Origin: Paenibacillus segetis
Lineage (GTDB): Bacteria; Bacillota; Bacilli; Paenibacillales; Paenibacillaceae
Assembly (NCBI RefSeq): GCF_014639155.1
Contig: NZ_BMFT01000001.1
Span: forward strand, 1 to 64,000
Direction: 5' to 3'
DNA length: 64,000 nt
The position numbers and the translations under genes are program-made. Below the pieces are notes generated by a model. That model was not told the DNA's origin and ran no database searches. It saw only the letters and a list, made by a program, of their open reading frames with translations. Within the stretch, counting starts at the first letter, position 1. Each line of letters starts with the position of its first letter. Of this stretch, positions 52,617 to 60,683 are shown one piece after another.

Positions 52617-52733
52617 GAGCAGTTACCGAATTTCATCATTGTGGTCACCTTGCTTTCTGGATTGATTCCTATCCATCATAGTACCAAACAAAAAAAAGTC
52701 CAAGCATTGAATTGACTAAAGTGAATATTCGTG

Positions 52734-52755
52734 TTATTTATTGAGTAATAAATAA
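52734..52755. promoter_or_regulatory. TetR operator before tetR-like gene
   Basis: TTATTTATT and AATAAATAA form perfect 9-bp arms with a GAGT centre. It overlaps the likely -10 that lies 17 bases after TTGACT (52712-52717). A related palindrome precedes the exporter gene at 53310. Confidence 0.75.
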
Positions 52756-52775
52756 ATTCAAGGAGAATGTTTCCA

Positions 52776-53288
52776 TTGAGTCAAAAAGAAGAAATATCAG
52801 CAAACCGTAAAGAACAAATTATGAAGAGTGCAGCTGCCTTATTTGCTACTCAGGGTTATTATAAGACAACAACTGCCCATATTGCAGATGCCGTAGGGGT
52901 TACTCAACCCTATGTATTTCATTTTTTTAAAACCAAGGAACAACTGTATTTAGCTGTGCTAGATCGGGCGTTTACTCAAATGGAGTATGCCTTCAATCAA
53001 GTAGAAGCTCCAGCAGATAAGTTATGTACAGCGATGGGAAGTGTCTTCGAAGAACTGCTGAATACTCAGCGTAATGAGATGCTTTTGCTTATGCAGTGTT
53101 CTGCTACTCCAGAGCCTAAGGTCAAAGAGTTTGCTAGAGAAAAATATACCTTGATTTACGAATCGGTCAAAACTCGCTTTGAGCTAGCAGGGATCAACAA
53201 TAGCGCTCATGAAGCCAGCATGTTCCTTGCTTATGGCTTGATCATTTCACTATCAGCAGTTCTAGAATTACCGCAGCTAATGCCATAG
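52776..53288 (+). CDS. TetR family repressor
   Basis: 170-residue regulator. The HTH (about residues 11-57) reads QIMKSAAALFATQGYYKTTTAHIADAVGVTQPYVFHFFKTKEQL in outline, a standard TetR_N domain. The C-terminal ligand domain is slightly short. The start is set at TTG 52776, about 10 bases after AAGGAG; ATG 52767 sits directly on the RBS. The gene is followed after 62 bases by an MFS exporter, and palindromes before both genes match each other, so it probably represses both. Confidence 0.9.
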   Translation: MSQKEEISANRKEQIMKSAAALFATQGYYKTTTAHIADAVGVTQPYVFHFFKTKEQLYLAVLDRAFTQMEYAFNQVEAPADKLCTAMGSVFEELLNTQRNEMLLLMQCSATPEPKVKEFAREKYTLIYESVKTRFELAGINNSAHEASMFLAYGLIISLSAVLELPQLMP

Positions 53289-53309
53289 CGCGGTTTTCTA
53301 TATACTTCA

Positions 53310-53329
53310 TTTATTTATCAATAAATAAA
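53310..53329. promoter_or_regulatory. TetR operator before the MFS exporter
   Basis: TTTATTTA and TAAATAAA are perfect 8-bp arms with a TCAA centre. It shares TTATTTAT..AATAAATAA with the operator at 52734, and lies 22 bases before the exporter start. Confidence 0.7.
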
Positions 53330-53350
53330 ATAAATAAGGAGGAATATTTT

Positions 53351-54754
53351 ATGTCAACATCAGCCAGAGTTCGTCTGCTTGTTATTACTTGTATTGCCTT
53401 GTTCATGGCCATGCTCGATAGTTTGATTCTGGGGGTATCACTTCCTTCCATTCAGAAGGATCTTGGGGCTTCGATGTCCGATCTGGAATGGTTCATGAAT
53501 GCTTATACGTTGGCCTTTGCTGTTCTAATTATTCCCTTTAGCTTGTTGGGTGAATCCATTGGTAGGAAGAAAGTGTTCTTAGCAGGCGTAGCGATTTTTA
53601 CATTGGGTTCGTTATTTTCCGGACTAAGTACTTCTTCATCCGCACTCATTGTGTTCCGTACGATTCAGGGAATCGGGGGAGCAGCCATTGTTCCCTTAAG
53701 TCTCACACTTGTGAATGCAGCATTTCCTCCTGCAAAAAGAGCACTTGCGATCGGACTATGGTCCGGAATATCGGGATTGGGACTTAGTGTAGGTCCATTG
53801 GTTGGCGGTTTGGTCATGGAAGGAGCCCCGTGGCAAATGATTTTCTATATCAATTTACCTGTTGGACTGATTGCGTTGCTTTTGGGTTTAAGTTGGATCA
53901 AAGAATCCCGGGGCGTACGCAAGCCACTTGATCCTTTGGGCGTTATTCTGCTGACAACGGGGTTGTTTGGTCTGATTTTTGGTTTGGAAAAAAGTAAACC
54001 GCTGGGCTGGGGCGCTCCATTAGTGGTGATATCGTTATTGGTTGGCCTCCTGCTATTGGTTCTATTTTATTATTGGGAAAAAAGGAGAACCAGTCCAACC
54101 ATAAGATTTGATCTGTTTCGCAATAAAACCTACACCTCGTACATTTTGGCGGGATTCTGGATGTATGCCAGCGTCTTTGGTGCGATATTTATGCTGACTT
54201 TATTCCTTCAACAGGCACAGGGATATACTCCCCTTGAGGCTGGAGTCCGGGAGATGGCCTGGACGATCATGACCATGTTAGCAGCACCATTTGCCGGAAT
54301 GGCGATCGGGAAGTTTGGATCAAAGTGGGTGCTGATTACCGGACTATTCATGCAGGGTGCCGGTCTTAGTTGGTTAGCCATTTTGATAGCTATGAAGGGA
54401 GCTATATTTCCTTTTAGTGATGCAATCGTACCTCTGATGTTGGCTGGTGCAGGTATGGGGCTTAGCATTACACCACTATCACATGGACTGCTTGCCTCTG
54501 TACCTGAAGAATTTGCAGGTGAAGCGAGCGGGGTAAGCAATACAACCCGGCAGCTTGGGTCCGTATTTGGCATAGCTATCACTGGAATTATTTTTGGGAC
54601 GGGAGCCTCCATGACATCCCCTGAGCAGTTCGCCGATCATTTGGTGCCGAGCCTAGCTGCTGATTCGGTGATGATGTTTATTGGCCTGCTTGTCATTGCG
54701 ATCTTCGTCTTTGAAAAGCGCACTGAGGTTATTTCGAATAAGGCTTCTCTATGA
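53351..54754 (+). CDS. DHA2-type MFS efflux transporter
   Basis: 467-residue drug exporter with about 14 TM helices. Motifs: LPSIQKDLGASMSDLEWFMNAYTL, IPFSLLGESIGRKKVF (motif A), FRTIQGIGGAAIVPLSL (motif B region) and GLGLSVGPLVGGLV (motif C). RBS AAGGAGG precedes the ATG. It is paired with the TetR repressor upstream. Substrate unknown. It converges closely with the HAD gene, 5 bases apart, with no terminator between. Confidence 0.92.
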   Translation: MSTSARVRLLVITCIALFMAMLDSLILGVSLPSIQKDLGASMSDLEWFMNAYTLAFAVLIIPFSLLGESIGRKKVFLAGVAIFTLGSLFSGLSTSSSALIVFRTIQGIGGAAIVPLSLTLVNAAFPPAKRALAIGLWSGISGLGLSVGPLVGGLVMEGAPWQMIFYINLPVGLIALLLGLSWIKESRGVRKPLDPLGVILLTTGLFGLIFGLEKSKPLGWGAPLVVISLLVGLLLLVLFYYWEKRRTSPTIRFDLFRNKTYTSYILAGFWMYASVFGAIFMLTLFLQQAQGYTPLEAGVREMAWTIMTMLAAPFAGMAIGKFGSKWVLITGLFMQGAGLSWLAILIAMKGAIFPFSDAIVPLMLAGAGMGLSITPLSHGLLASVPEEFAGEASGVSNTTRQLGSVFGIAITGIIFGTGASMTSPEQFADHLVPSLAADSVMMFIGLLVIAIFVFEKRTEVISNKASL

Positions 54755-54759
54755 TTTGA

Positions 54760-55380
54760 TTACAAGAGTTCTAAGATGTCTAGCGGTTCATTCAATTTAT
54801 ACTTAGCATCGATGCCGTTAGGTGATTGGGCCGCTCCCCATACCGCAAGTGCGAAGTCCACTCTGGCATCGGAGGCACACCTCATATCGTAAATTGTGTC
54901 TCCGATATAGATGGCTTCGGATTGGTTCGCACCCGATATTTCAAGAAATTTCTGAATGGGTTCCGGATTTGGCTTGTGCTTGAGGGTGTCATCAGCAGTA
55001 ACAATAAATGGCAAGTATTTCATAAGCCCAAAAGGAACGAAGTCGTCCTGTAGTTCCTGTCTCGTCTTCGAGGTAACAATCCCCGTCATCACATTCCGTT
55101 CCTTTAACGTTCGTAATACTTGGTCGATCTCCGGATAGATATGAATATCAGCATAAAAATCCTTCATATTCTCATTCCATCTATCATTAACTTCAGCAAT
55201 ATTCTGAATACCAAGCTTGGGGAGCGAGGTTGTTCCCGGTACGCCCAGCACAAAGGTAAGCTCTTCACGCCCGTATTCGCGGCCTAACACTTCTTTAAGT
55301 GTTTTTTGTAAGGAGCCAATCACTGCCTTTTCTGTATTGATGATCGTTCCGTCTACATCGAAAATAATGCATGTATACAT
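54760..55380 (-). CDS. HAD family hydrolase (phosphoglycolate-phosphatase-like)
   Basis: 206-residue HAD phosphatase. The nucleophile motif is IIFDVDGTIINTE (Asp8, Asp10); motif II is GIVTSKTR; motif III/IV is KHKPNPEP and YIGDTIYDMRCASDA. A helical cap lies at about residues 16-80, as in Gph/PpaX. Substrate unknown; PpaX-like pyrophosphatase or phosphoglycolate phosphatase are possible. RBS GGAGGGA is 6 bases before the ATG. Confidence 0.92.
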   Translation of the reverse strand: MYTCIIFDVDGTIINTEKAVIGSLQKTLKEVLGREYGREELTFVLGVPGTTSLPKLGIQNIAEVNDRWNENMKDFYADIHIYPEIDQVLRTLKERNVMTGIVTSKTRQELQDDFVPFGLMKYLPFIVTADDTLKHKPNPEPIQKFLEISGANQSEAIYIGDTIYDMRCASDARVDFALAVWGAAQSPNGIDAKYKLNEPLDILELL

Positions 55381-55530
55381 ATGAATCCCTCCGTTGTTTG
55401 GATAATAAAAAGAGCAGCAACATCACAGCCATCTGACATTCCGGTAGTGAAAGATGAAGTGAGTTATCACTAAACAATTATTGCAGTTGGCTGAAGAATT
55501 GTTGAAGTAGGATAAAATATAGAATAAGCA

Positions 55531-55560
55531 CGAAGAGGCCACTTCAAAGTGGCCTCTTCG
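55531..55560. terminator. Perfect palindromic hairpin between HAD and LspA-like genes
   Basis: CGAAGAGGCCACTT and AAGTGGCCTCTTCG form a 14-bp stem with a 2-base centre. No good T-run on either side, so termination of the LspA-like transcript is possible but not certain. Confidence 0.5.
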
Positions 55561-55624
55561 GTTATGCTCTCATGGTTTTAACTCATTACAACCTCGATCA
55601 AAATTAGGTGATAGGGGTGACCTT

Positions 55625-56146
55625 TTATGACAATTTACAGCCATTACTCATCCATGTTTTGAAAGAGATGCTTTCATTTTTCCTAGATTTATAAGCTTTA
55701 GAGTTAAACCATATGAGAATACTTATCCATCCAGCATTTAAGAATACATCTTTCATGTCAAAGATATACCAGTCAAACAGGCCGATATAATCAAGACTTC
55801 CTCCCCAGAGAACAACATCAAGAAACGAGCAACCAATACCCGCTAATGCCATACAAAAACCCAAACTGAGCCACAGATTTGTCTTTTCACTCGTATATCT
55901 TTGATATCTGTAAAATAGGGTTACTGCAATTGCAGCGGACAGCTGAAATACAACCATAAAAAAGATAGGCATAACAATATTCGCCATGCTTGCGAACCAA
56001 TTTAAATTTGTGTTTTGAAAAGGTTCAAACCGCATAACGTTTGGAATGAAGATTAGTCGTTTCTCTAAGGCAAAATTCCAAATAAAAATCTTTACTAATT
56101 GATCAAGTGCTATGAGTAGTCCCGCAATCAACCATTGTTTTTTCAT
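55625..56146 (-). CDS. Divergent signal peptidase II-like membrane protein
   Basis: 173-residue protein with four TM helices in the LspA pattern. The N-terminal LIALDQLVK matches the LspA DQxxK motif, FQNTNLNWFAS occupies the place of the N-x-G-A-A-F motif, and the two catalytic-type Asp residues appear as D110 (GCSFLDVVLWGGSLDYI) and D133 (FDMKDVFLNAG). Sequence around them is clearly diverged from housekeeping LspA. The start is ATG 56146 behind GGAG; earlier in-frame codons cover the RBS. No lipoprotein gene adjoins. It may be an accessory lipoprotein signal peptidase or an inactive relative. Confidence 0.75.
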   Translation of the reverse strand: MKKQWLIAGLLIALDQLVKIFIWNFALEKRLIFIPNVMRFEPFQNTNLNWFASMANIVMPIFFMVVFQLSAAIAVTLFYRYQRYTSEKTNLWLSLGFCMALAGIGCSFLDVVLWGGSLDYIGLFDWYIFDMKDVFLNAGWISILIWFNSKAYKSRKNESISFKTWMSNGCKLS

Positions 56147-56430
56147 ACACATCTCCAAGTTATACTTTATGTATTTCTAATGAGTCATTATATCATGAAA
56201 GAATACAAACGCTACTTATAGATTATCTTAATTTCAGTCAACGTGCAGTAAGTACAATCATTACTTTGTCATGAGAAGAAAGCGGATGCTGACAAAATCT
56301 CCACATGTTATAATCAAAGAGAAAATTGTGAAATTTTGTAATTTATATCCTTGCATGGAAGAGTAAATCTTTAATAAGGGTTAATTAAGATGTAATAGTA
56401 TAAAAACTACCAGATTGGAGTCGAGCTCTC

Positions 56431-56652
56431 ATGGAAACTTTCCATCAACGCAAAATATTGGGGGGATTTATGAAAACGCGAAGATCGAATTTAAATCAAA
56501 TAATCAAAGTAGTGCTTTCCTTCTATAGAACACCTTACGATCGATCCGCCGACCAATCTTGGTATATTAAGCTGATTGGAGAGTTGACCGAACAAAGTAA
56601 GGAGTTCAGAGAATTATGGCAGCAATCCACAATGTCAACAGCACGTATTTGA
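56431..56652 (+). pseudogene. Remnant of an XRE/MmyB-type regulator (C-terminal fragment)
   Basis: The last 45 or so codons resemble the MmyB-like ligand-binding end of XRE regulators: SWYIKLIGELTEQSKEFRELW lines up with the segment WYEEFLKEMRETHPEFNRLW of the complete gene at 62913, and STMSTARI with SKVSTAPEV. The HTH and most of the ligand domain are missing. GGGGGG stands 4 bases before an internal ATG at 56470, so a 60-residue peptide could still be made. A terminator follows at once. Confidence 0.65.
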
Positions 56653-56654
56653 GC

Positions 56655-56680
56655 GCCCGGCGCCAATGCGGGCTTTTTTT
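56655..56680 (+). terminator. Terminator after the MmyB remnant
   Basis: GCCCG and CGGGC pair over a 9-base loop, followed by seven T. It begins 3 bases after the remnant's stop codon. Confidence 0.78.
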
Positions 56681-56796
56681 GCATGACTCTTAAATTAACC
56701 TGTTAGTTTTATACTAGTTTAAATATGATCTAGCTGTCCCCTCTTTTGAGGTGTAAATTATACAAAAAAAAATTTATGAAATTGCCGGTGGCAAAA

Positions 56797-56824
56797 TGTC
56801 GATTTAACCTTCTCTCGTTCGTTG
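56797..56824 (+). promoter_or_regulatory. Candidate ECF42-type promoter 1
   Basis: TGTCGA (56797-56802), 13 bases, CGTTCGTTG (56816-56824), about 100 bases before the reductase gene that opens the ECF locus. The same arrangement is found at 60124. TGTCGA as -35 and a CGT-type -10 agree with what I recall for ECF42 sigma factors. Confidence 0.65.
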
Positions 56825-56924
56825 TCTATATAAAGACGAAGTTCGGCGGACTGCGGATAATGGAAATCTGGTAGAAACGCAGCGTTGGAATCGTCCCGAA
56901 CGACACGAAAGGAAGGGGATAGAG

Positions 56925-57497
56925 ATGAGTAAAATCATCATGCAGCAATTTATTACGTTGGATGGCGTTATGCAGGCGCCAGGCGATCTCCGTGAATTCG
57001 AGCATGGGGGATGGCAACGGCCATATGTTGGCGAGGAACACCTGACACTCATTGTTGAACAGGCCCATGAGGTTGGAGCACTCCTCTTAGGACGCAAAAC
57101 TTACGAGAGCTTTGCGGCAACATGGCCATCCGCGGCCGGTATGCGAGGGCTGGCACATCGGATGAACTGCATACCGAAATTCGTTGCTTCGAGAATCTTG
57201 AGCCATGCGGAGTGGAATGCCACAATCATTCAAGGCATTGCGGCAGAAGAAGTAGCGAAACTTAAGCAGAAGTTCAGTGAAGACTTGCTGGTCGTAGGCA
57301 GCGGTGATCTGGCTCAGACTCTGATGAAGCATCATCTCATTGATGAATACCGGATCTGGGTTCACCCTGTGATCTTAGGTAGCGGACAACAGCTGTTCAG
57401 AGAAGGGAACGAGAAGACTGCTATGCGCCTCATGGATGTCAAAACGTTAAACACTGGTGTCGCGATTCATATCTATCAGCCCGAGATAGTCAATTAA
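56925..57497 (+). CDS. Dihydrofolate reductase family protein (RibD C-terminal domain)
   Basis: 190-residue NADPH-dependent reductase fold of the RibD-C/DHFR type. Seen: KIIMQQFITLDGVMQAPG at the N-terminus, LLLGRKTYESFAATWP, and DLLVVGSGDLAQTLMKHHLIDEYRIWVHP with VILGSGQQLF, all family features. Substrate unknown; many paralogues are orphan reductases. It is the first gene after the candidate ECF promoter at 56797, in the same direction as the hydrolase, DGPF and sigma genes. Confidence 0.9.
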   Translation: MSKIIMQQFITLDGVMQAPGDLREFEHGGWQRPYVGEEHLTLIVEQAHEVGALLLGRKTYESFAATWPSAAGMRGLAHRMNCIPKFVASRILSHAEWNATIIQGIAAEEVAKLKQKFSEDLLVVGSGDLAQTLMKHHLIDEYRIWVHPVILGSGQQLFREGNEKTAMRLMDVKTLNTGVAIHIYQPEIVN

Positions 57498-57557
57498 AAA
57501 TATACGCTCGCGAGTGAAAGAAGAACCAAAAAATATGGAATGAAACGGAGACATACG

Positions 57558-58370
57558 ATGAATACAGTAATTTCAAAAGACGGTACCAAGATTGCTTATG
57601 ATAGAGTCGGCCAAGGACCATCACTCATTCTGGTAACGGGTGCATTCAGTTATCGTAAATTCCCCGCACAGGTACAACTGGCTAATCTGTTATCGGAGCA
57701 TTTCACAGTCTACAATTACGATCGACGTGGCCGCGGTGATAGCGAGGATAAGCCGTCATATGCCATTGAACGCGAGATGGAAGATCTTCAAGCCATGATT
57801 GATGAAGCCGGTGGCTCGGCTTATGTTTGGGGACTGTCATCTGGCGCGGTTCTGGCTCTGCAGACAGCAGCGAGAGGTGCGAATATTAAGAAGCTCGTAT
57901 TACACGAACCACCCTTTGTCGTCGATGATGAGGGTCATCAACCGCCAGGAGATTTGTTAAAGCAGGTTTCAATGCTTATATCCTCGAATCGTCGAGGCGA
58001 GGCTGTTAAGTATTTTATGACCAAGGGGATGGGGGCGCCTTCATTTGTGGTTAATATGATGAAAGTGATGCCAGGCGTATGGTCCAAGCTCAAGGCGGTT
58101 GCACATACACTTCCTTACGATGCGGCCTTGCTAGATGGATATATGGATGGAAAGGCACTGCCTAGTAAATTGTGGGGTGCAGTCACGATGCCAACCCTCG
58201 TAATCGAAGGAACGGAGAGTCCAGTTGCGCTACGTCATGGTGCTCAAGCTCTAGCGGGCGTGCTTCCGAATGCAAGATTACTGAGTAAGAAGGGGCTCGG
58301 TCATACCCAAAAACTCGATGCCCCAAAGATTTCATCGGAGCTTATAACATTCTTTTTAGATAATCGGTAA
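57558..58370 (+). CDS. Alpha/beta hydrolase
   Basis: 270-residue alpha/beta-fold hydrolase without signal peptide. Nucleophile elbow WGLSSGAVLAL (Ser in G-x-S-x-G), oxyanion region LVTGAFSYRK, catalytic His in KKGLGHTQKLD. The YDRRGRGDSEDKPSY segment is typical of the esterase/haloperoxidase-like group. The start is ATG 57558 six bases after CGGAGA; an ATG 18 bases upstream would overlap that site. It lies inside the ECF42 locus and may be part of its regulon. Confidence 0.9.
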   Translation: MNTVISKDGTKIAYDRVGQGPSLILVTGAFSYRKFPAQVQLANLLSEHFTVYNYDRRGRGDSEDKPSYAIEREMEDLQAMIDEAGGSAYVWGLSSGAVLALQTAARGANIKKLVLHEPPFVVDDEGHQPPGDLLKQVSMLISSNRRGEAVKYFMTKGMGAPSFVVNMMKVMPGVWSKLKAVAHTLPYDAALLDGYMDGKALPSKLWGAVTMPTLVIEGTESPVALRHGAQALAGVLPNARLLSKKGLGHTQKLDAPKISSELITFFLDNR

Positions 58371-58413
58371 GTAACAGACGAAGCTTCTTCATAATATTAG
58401 GAGGGATCAACTT

Positions 58414-58848
58414 ATGAGATTTATGATGATTGTCAAAGCCACAACCGATTCAGAGGCAGGAGTTATGCCAAGTCAGGAGCTTATCGATGCCATGCAGAAG
58501 TATAACGAGGAATTGGTAAAGGCCGGTGTACTGTTGGCAGCGGATGGACTACAGCCTAGTACAAACGCAATCCGGATTTCTTATCCTGAGCCCGGTGGCA
58601 AACCTAAAATGATGGATGGGCCGTTTACGGAAGCAAAAGAGATCATTGCCGGATATACGCTTATTGAGGTCAAATCGAGGGAAGAAGCGATTGAATGGGC
58701 GCTGCGCATGCCGGATCCTCATGGGTTTGGCCAGGGTGAGATTGAGCTCAGACAGGTGTTCGAAGTGGAGGACCTCATGGAGAATACCGAAACGTTGGCC
58801 AAGGAAACGGCGCTACGCAAACAGGTTCATGAGCAACATAAATCGTGA
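58414..58848 (+). CDS. DGPF/YCII-domain protein
   Basis: 144-residue protein of the YCII-related family. It carries the DGPF motif (KPKMMDGPFTEAKEIIAGY, near residue 68) that names the partner proteins of ECF42 sigma factors. The fold is a small ferredoxin-like barrel; biochemical role unknown. RBS AGGAGGG is 9 bases before the ATG. The stop codon overlaps the sigma-factor start (GTGA), so the two are coupled. Confidence 0.92.
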   Translation: MRFMMIVKATTDSEAGVMPSQELIDAMQKYNEELVKAGVLLAADGLQPSTNAIRISYPEPGGKPKMMDGPFTEAKEIIAGYTLIEVKSREEAIEWALRMPDPHGFGQGEIELRQVFEVEDLMENTETLAKETALRKQVHEQHKS

Positions 58849-60110
58849 GTTCGTCTCAGGCACATCGAACCATTGATGCGATTTGGCGAATGGAGTCGGC
58901 TAAGCTTATTGCGGGACTAACGCGAATGGTAAGGGATGTTGGTCTTGCGGAGGATCTTGCCCAGGATGCTCTGGTGATTGCCCTGGAGCGGTGGGCTGAG
59001 ACCGGTATTCCTGACAATCCGGGGGCCTGGCTGATGACGACGGCGAAGCGACGCGCGATCGATTTTATACGTAGGAGCAAGCTGCGCGATCAGAAGTACG
59101 TAGAAATCGGGCACTCGATAAATTTGTATACGGAGGATGACGTGGATCAAACGTTGGACGGGGAGATCGGTGACGATCTCCTTCGGCTGATCTTTATGAC
59201 CTGCCATCCGGTGTTATCGCAGGACGCTCGGGTGGCTCTGACGCTTCGCTTGTTGTGCGGGCTAACCACAGATGAAATCGCACGTTCTTTCCTCGTTGCT
59301 GAGTCCACGGTCGCCCAGCGAATTGTGCGGGCGAAGAGGACCCTCAGCGCGGAGAAGATTCCTTTTGAAGTACCGGCACGGGAGGAAATGAAAGATCGTA
59401 TGTCTGCAGTACTTGAGGTCATCTACTTGATGTTCAATGAAGGGTATTCAGCAACTTCCGGGGATCACTGGATCAGGCCACTGCTATGTCAGGAGGCGCT
59501 TAGATTAGGACGCATTCTTGCTGAAATCACACCTCATGAACAGGAAGTTCACGGCCTTGTTGCGCTGATGGAAATCCAAGCTTCAAGATTGAAAACTCGG
59601 GTTAATGCTAAGGGAGAACCCATTCTTCTCATGGATCAAAACCGTGCGAAATGGGATCAACTCCTGATCCACCGCGGTTTGGCGGCGCTGGATCGCAGCC
59701 GAAAGTTGGGACAAACGCTCGGGCCATACTCACTACAGGCTGCGATTTCCGCTTGTCATGCGAAGGCGCGCTCCGAAGCTGAGACCGATTGGATCCGCAT
59801 AGCGGCCCTTTACGAAGCGCTTGCGAGAGCGACGCCCTCGCTCATTGTTGAATTAAATCGTGCGGTTGCCATATCTATGGCATTCGGTCCGGCCTTCGGG
59901 CTGCAGATTGTCGACGAGCTGAATATCGAACCTTCTTTACAAGGGTACCACCTGCTTCCAAGCGTTCGTGGCGATCTTCTTGCAAAGGTAGGACGTCACG
60001 ATGAAGCACGAACGGAATTTGAACGCGCTGCATCGATGACTCAGAATACCCGTGAGCGGGAGCTTTTGTTTCAACGGGCAGCAAATCTCAGAGTGGATAG
60101 ATCTACATAA
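58845..60110 (+). CDS. ECF42-type sigma factor with C-terminal DUF6596/TPR-like extension
   Basis: 421-residue RNA polymerase sigma factor. Region sigma-2 spans about residues 15-80 (VRDVGLAEDLAQDALVIALERW, TTAKRRAIDFIRRSK) and sigma-4 about 105-165 (ARVALTLRLLCGLTTDEIARSFLVAESTVAQRIVRAK). A long C-terminal part (about 185-415) of helical repeats is the ECF42 extension, ending DEARTEFERAASMTQNTRERELLFQRAA. The GTG start lies in the stop of the DGPF gene. No anti-sigma gene is present, which is normal for ECF42. The gene looks richer in G+C than its neighbours. Confidence 0.94.
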   Translation: MSSSQAHRTIDAIWRMESAKLIAGLTRMVRDVGLAEDLAQDALVIALERWAETGIPDNPGAWLMTTAKRRAIDFIRRSKLRDQKYVEIGHSINLYTEDDVDQTLDGEIGDDLLRLIFMTCHPVLSQDARVALTLRLLCGLTTDEIARSFLVAESTVAQRIVRAKRTLSAEKIPFEVPAREEMKDRMSAVLEVIYLMFNEGYSATSGDHWIRPLLCQEALRLGRILAEITPHEQEVHGLVALMEIQASRLKTRVNAKGEPILLMDQNRAKWDQLLIHRGLAALDRSRKLGQTLGPYSLQAAISACHAKARSEAETDWIRIAALYEALARATPSLIVELNRAVAISMAFGPAFGLQIVDELNIEPSLQGYHLLPSVRGDLLAKVGRHDEARTEFERAASMTQNTRERELLFQRAANLRVDRST

Positions 60111-60123
60111 TTTTTTCTCCTTA

Positions 60124-60151
60124 TGTCGATAACATGGTTTCCCGTTCGTCG
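60124..60151 (+). promoter_or_regulatory. Candidate ECF42-type promoter 2
   Basis: TGTCGA (60124-60129), 13 bases, CGTTCGTCG (60143-60151), 14 bases after the sigma gene and 61 bases before the second DGPF gene. Identical spacing and nearly identical boxes to the site at 56797. Confidence 0.65.
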
Positions 60152-60211
60152 TGTTAGTAGGGAAAGTGATGACAATGCGTTGCTGTCTCAAGTTATCTTC
60201 CCATAGGAGGA

Positions 60212-60652
60212 GTGACCCAAATGCGATTTATGTTAATAGTCAAGGCGACCGGCTTCTTAGAGGCTGGGATCAATTACAACCAGGAATATGTTGATGCGAT
60301 GATGGCGTACAAGAAGTCTTTGGCTAGAGTTGGTACGCTTCTAGCTAACGAAGAGCTTCAGCCTAGTTCCAGCGGGATCAGAATATGTTATTCGCCTCAA
60401 GGTGGGGAGCCGGAGATACAAGTTGACCCCTTCCCGGCAGATCAAGAGCTTATTGCGGAATATATGGTGATCGATGTAAGAACGGAGAACGATGCCCTGA
60501 AATGGGCGCTTCGGATGCCGGTTCCAGCGGACCGTGTGAGTATGATCGAAATACGAAGACTCGGAGAGAATTCGGACACCTTACCTGAGCCTGGCATACA
60601 GGCCTTGGAAGCTGATTTGCAGGACCATCTCCACATGTTAAGAAGATTATAG
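60212..60652 (+). CDS. Second DGPF/YCII-like protein with degenerate motif
   Basis: 146-residue paralogue of the product of 58414 (RFMLIVKATGFLEAGINYNQEYVDAM compared with RFMMIVKATTDSEAG in the first). The DGPF motif is changed to VDPFPADQELIAEYMV, losing the Asp-Gly pair. The C-terminus is also different. RBS AGGAGGAG is 11 bases before the ATG. It is downstream of ECF promoter 2, so it may form a separate unit with the DUF1801 gene. Confidence 0.88.
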   Translation: MTQMRFMLIVKATGFLEAGINYNQEYVDAMMAYKKSLARVGTLLANEELQPSSSGIRICYSPQGGEPEIQVDPFPADQELIAEYMVIDVRTENDALKWALRMPVPADRVSMIEIRRLGENSDTLPEPGIQALEADLQDHLHMLRRL

Positions 60653-60683
60653 CCACTAACAACTTTAAAGGAGTGTATGAAGA

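Noticed and set aside
52487-52681. A 64-codon frame between methyltransferase and tetR genes
   Set aside because: It runs through the inverted repeat, has no RBS, and the composition is not protein-like.
58616-58876. An Arg-rich 86-codon frame within the DGPF and sigma genes
   Set aside because: Out-of-phase shadow of two well-recognised genes in a more GC-rich segment.
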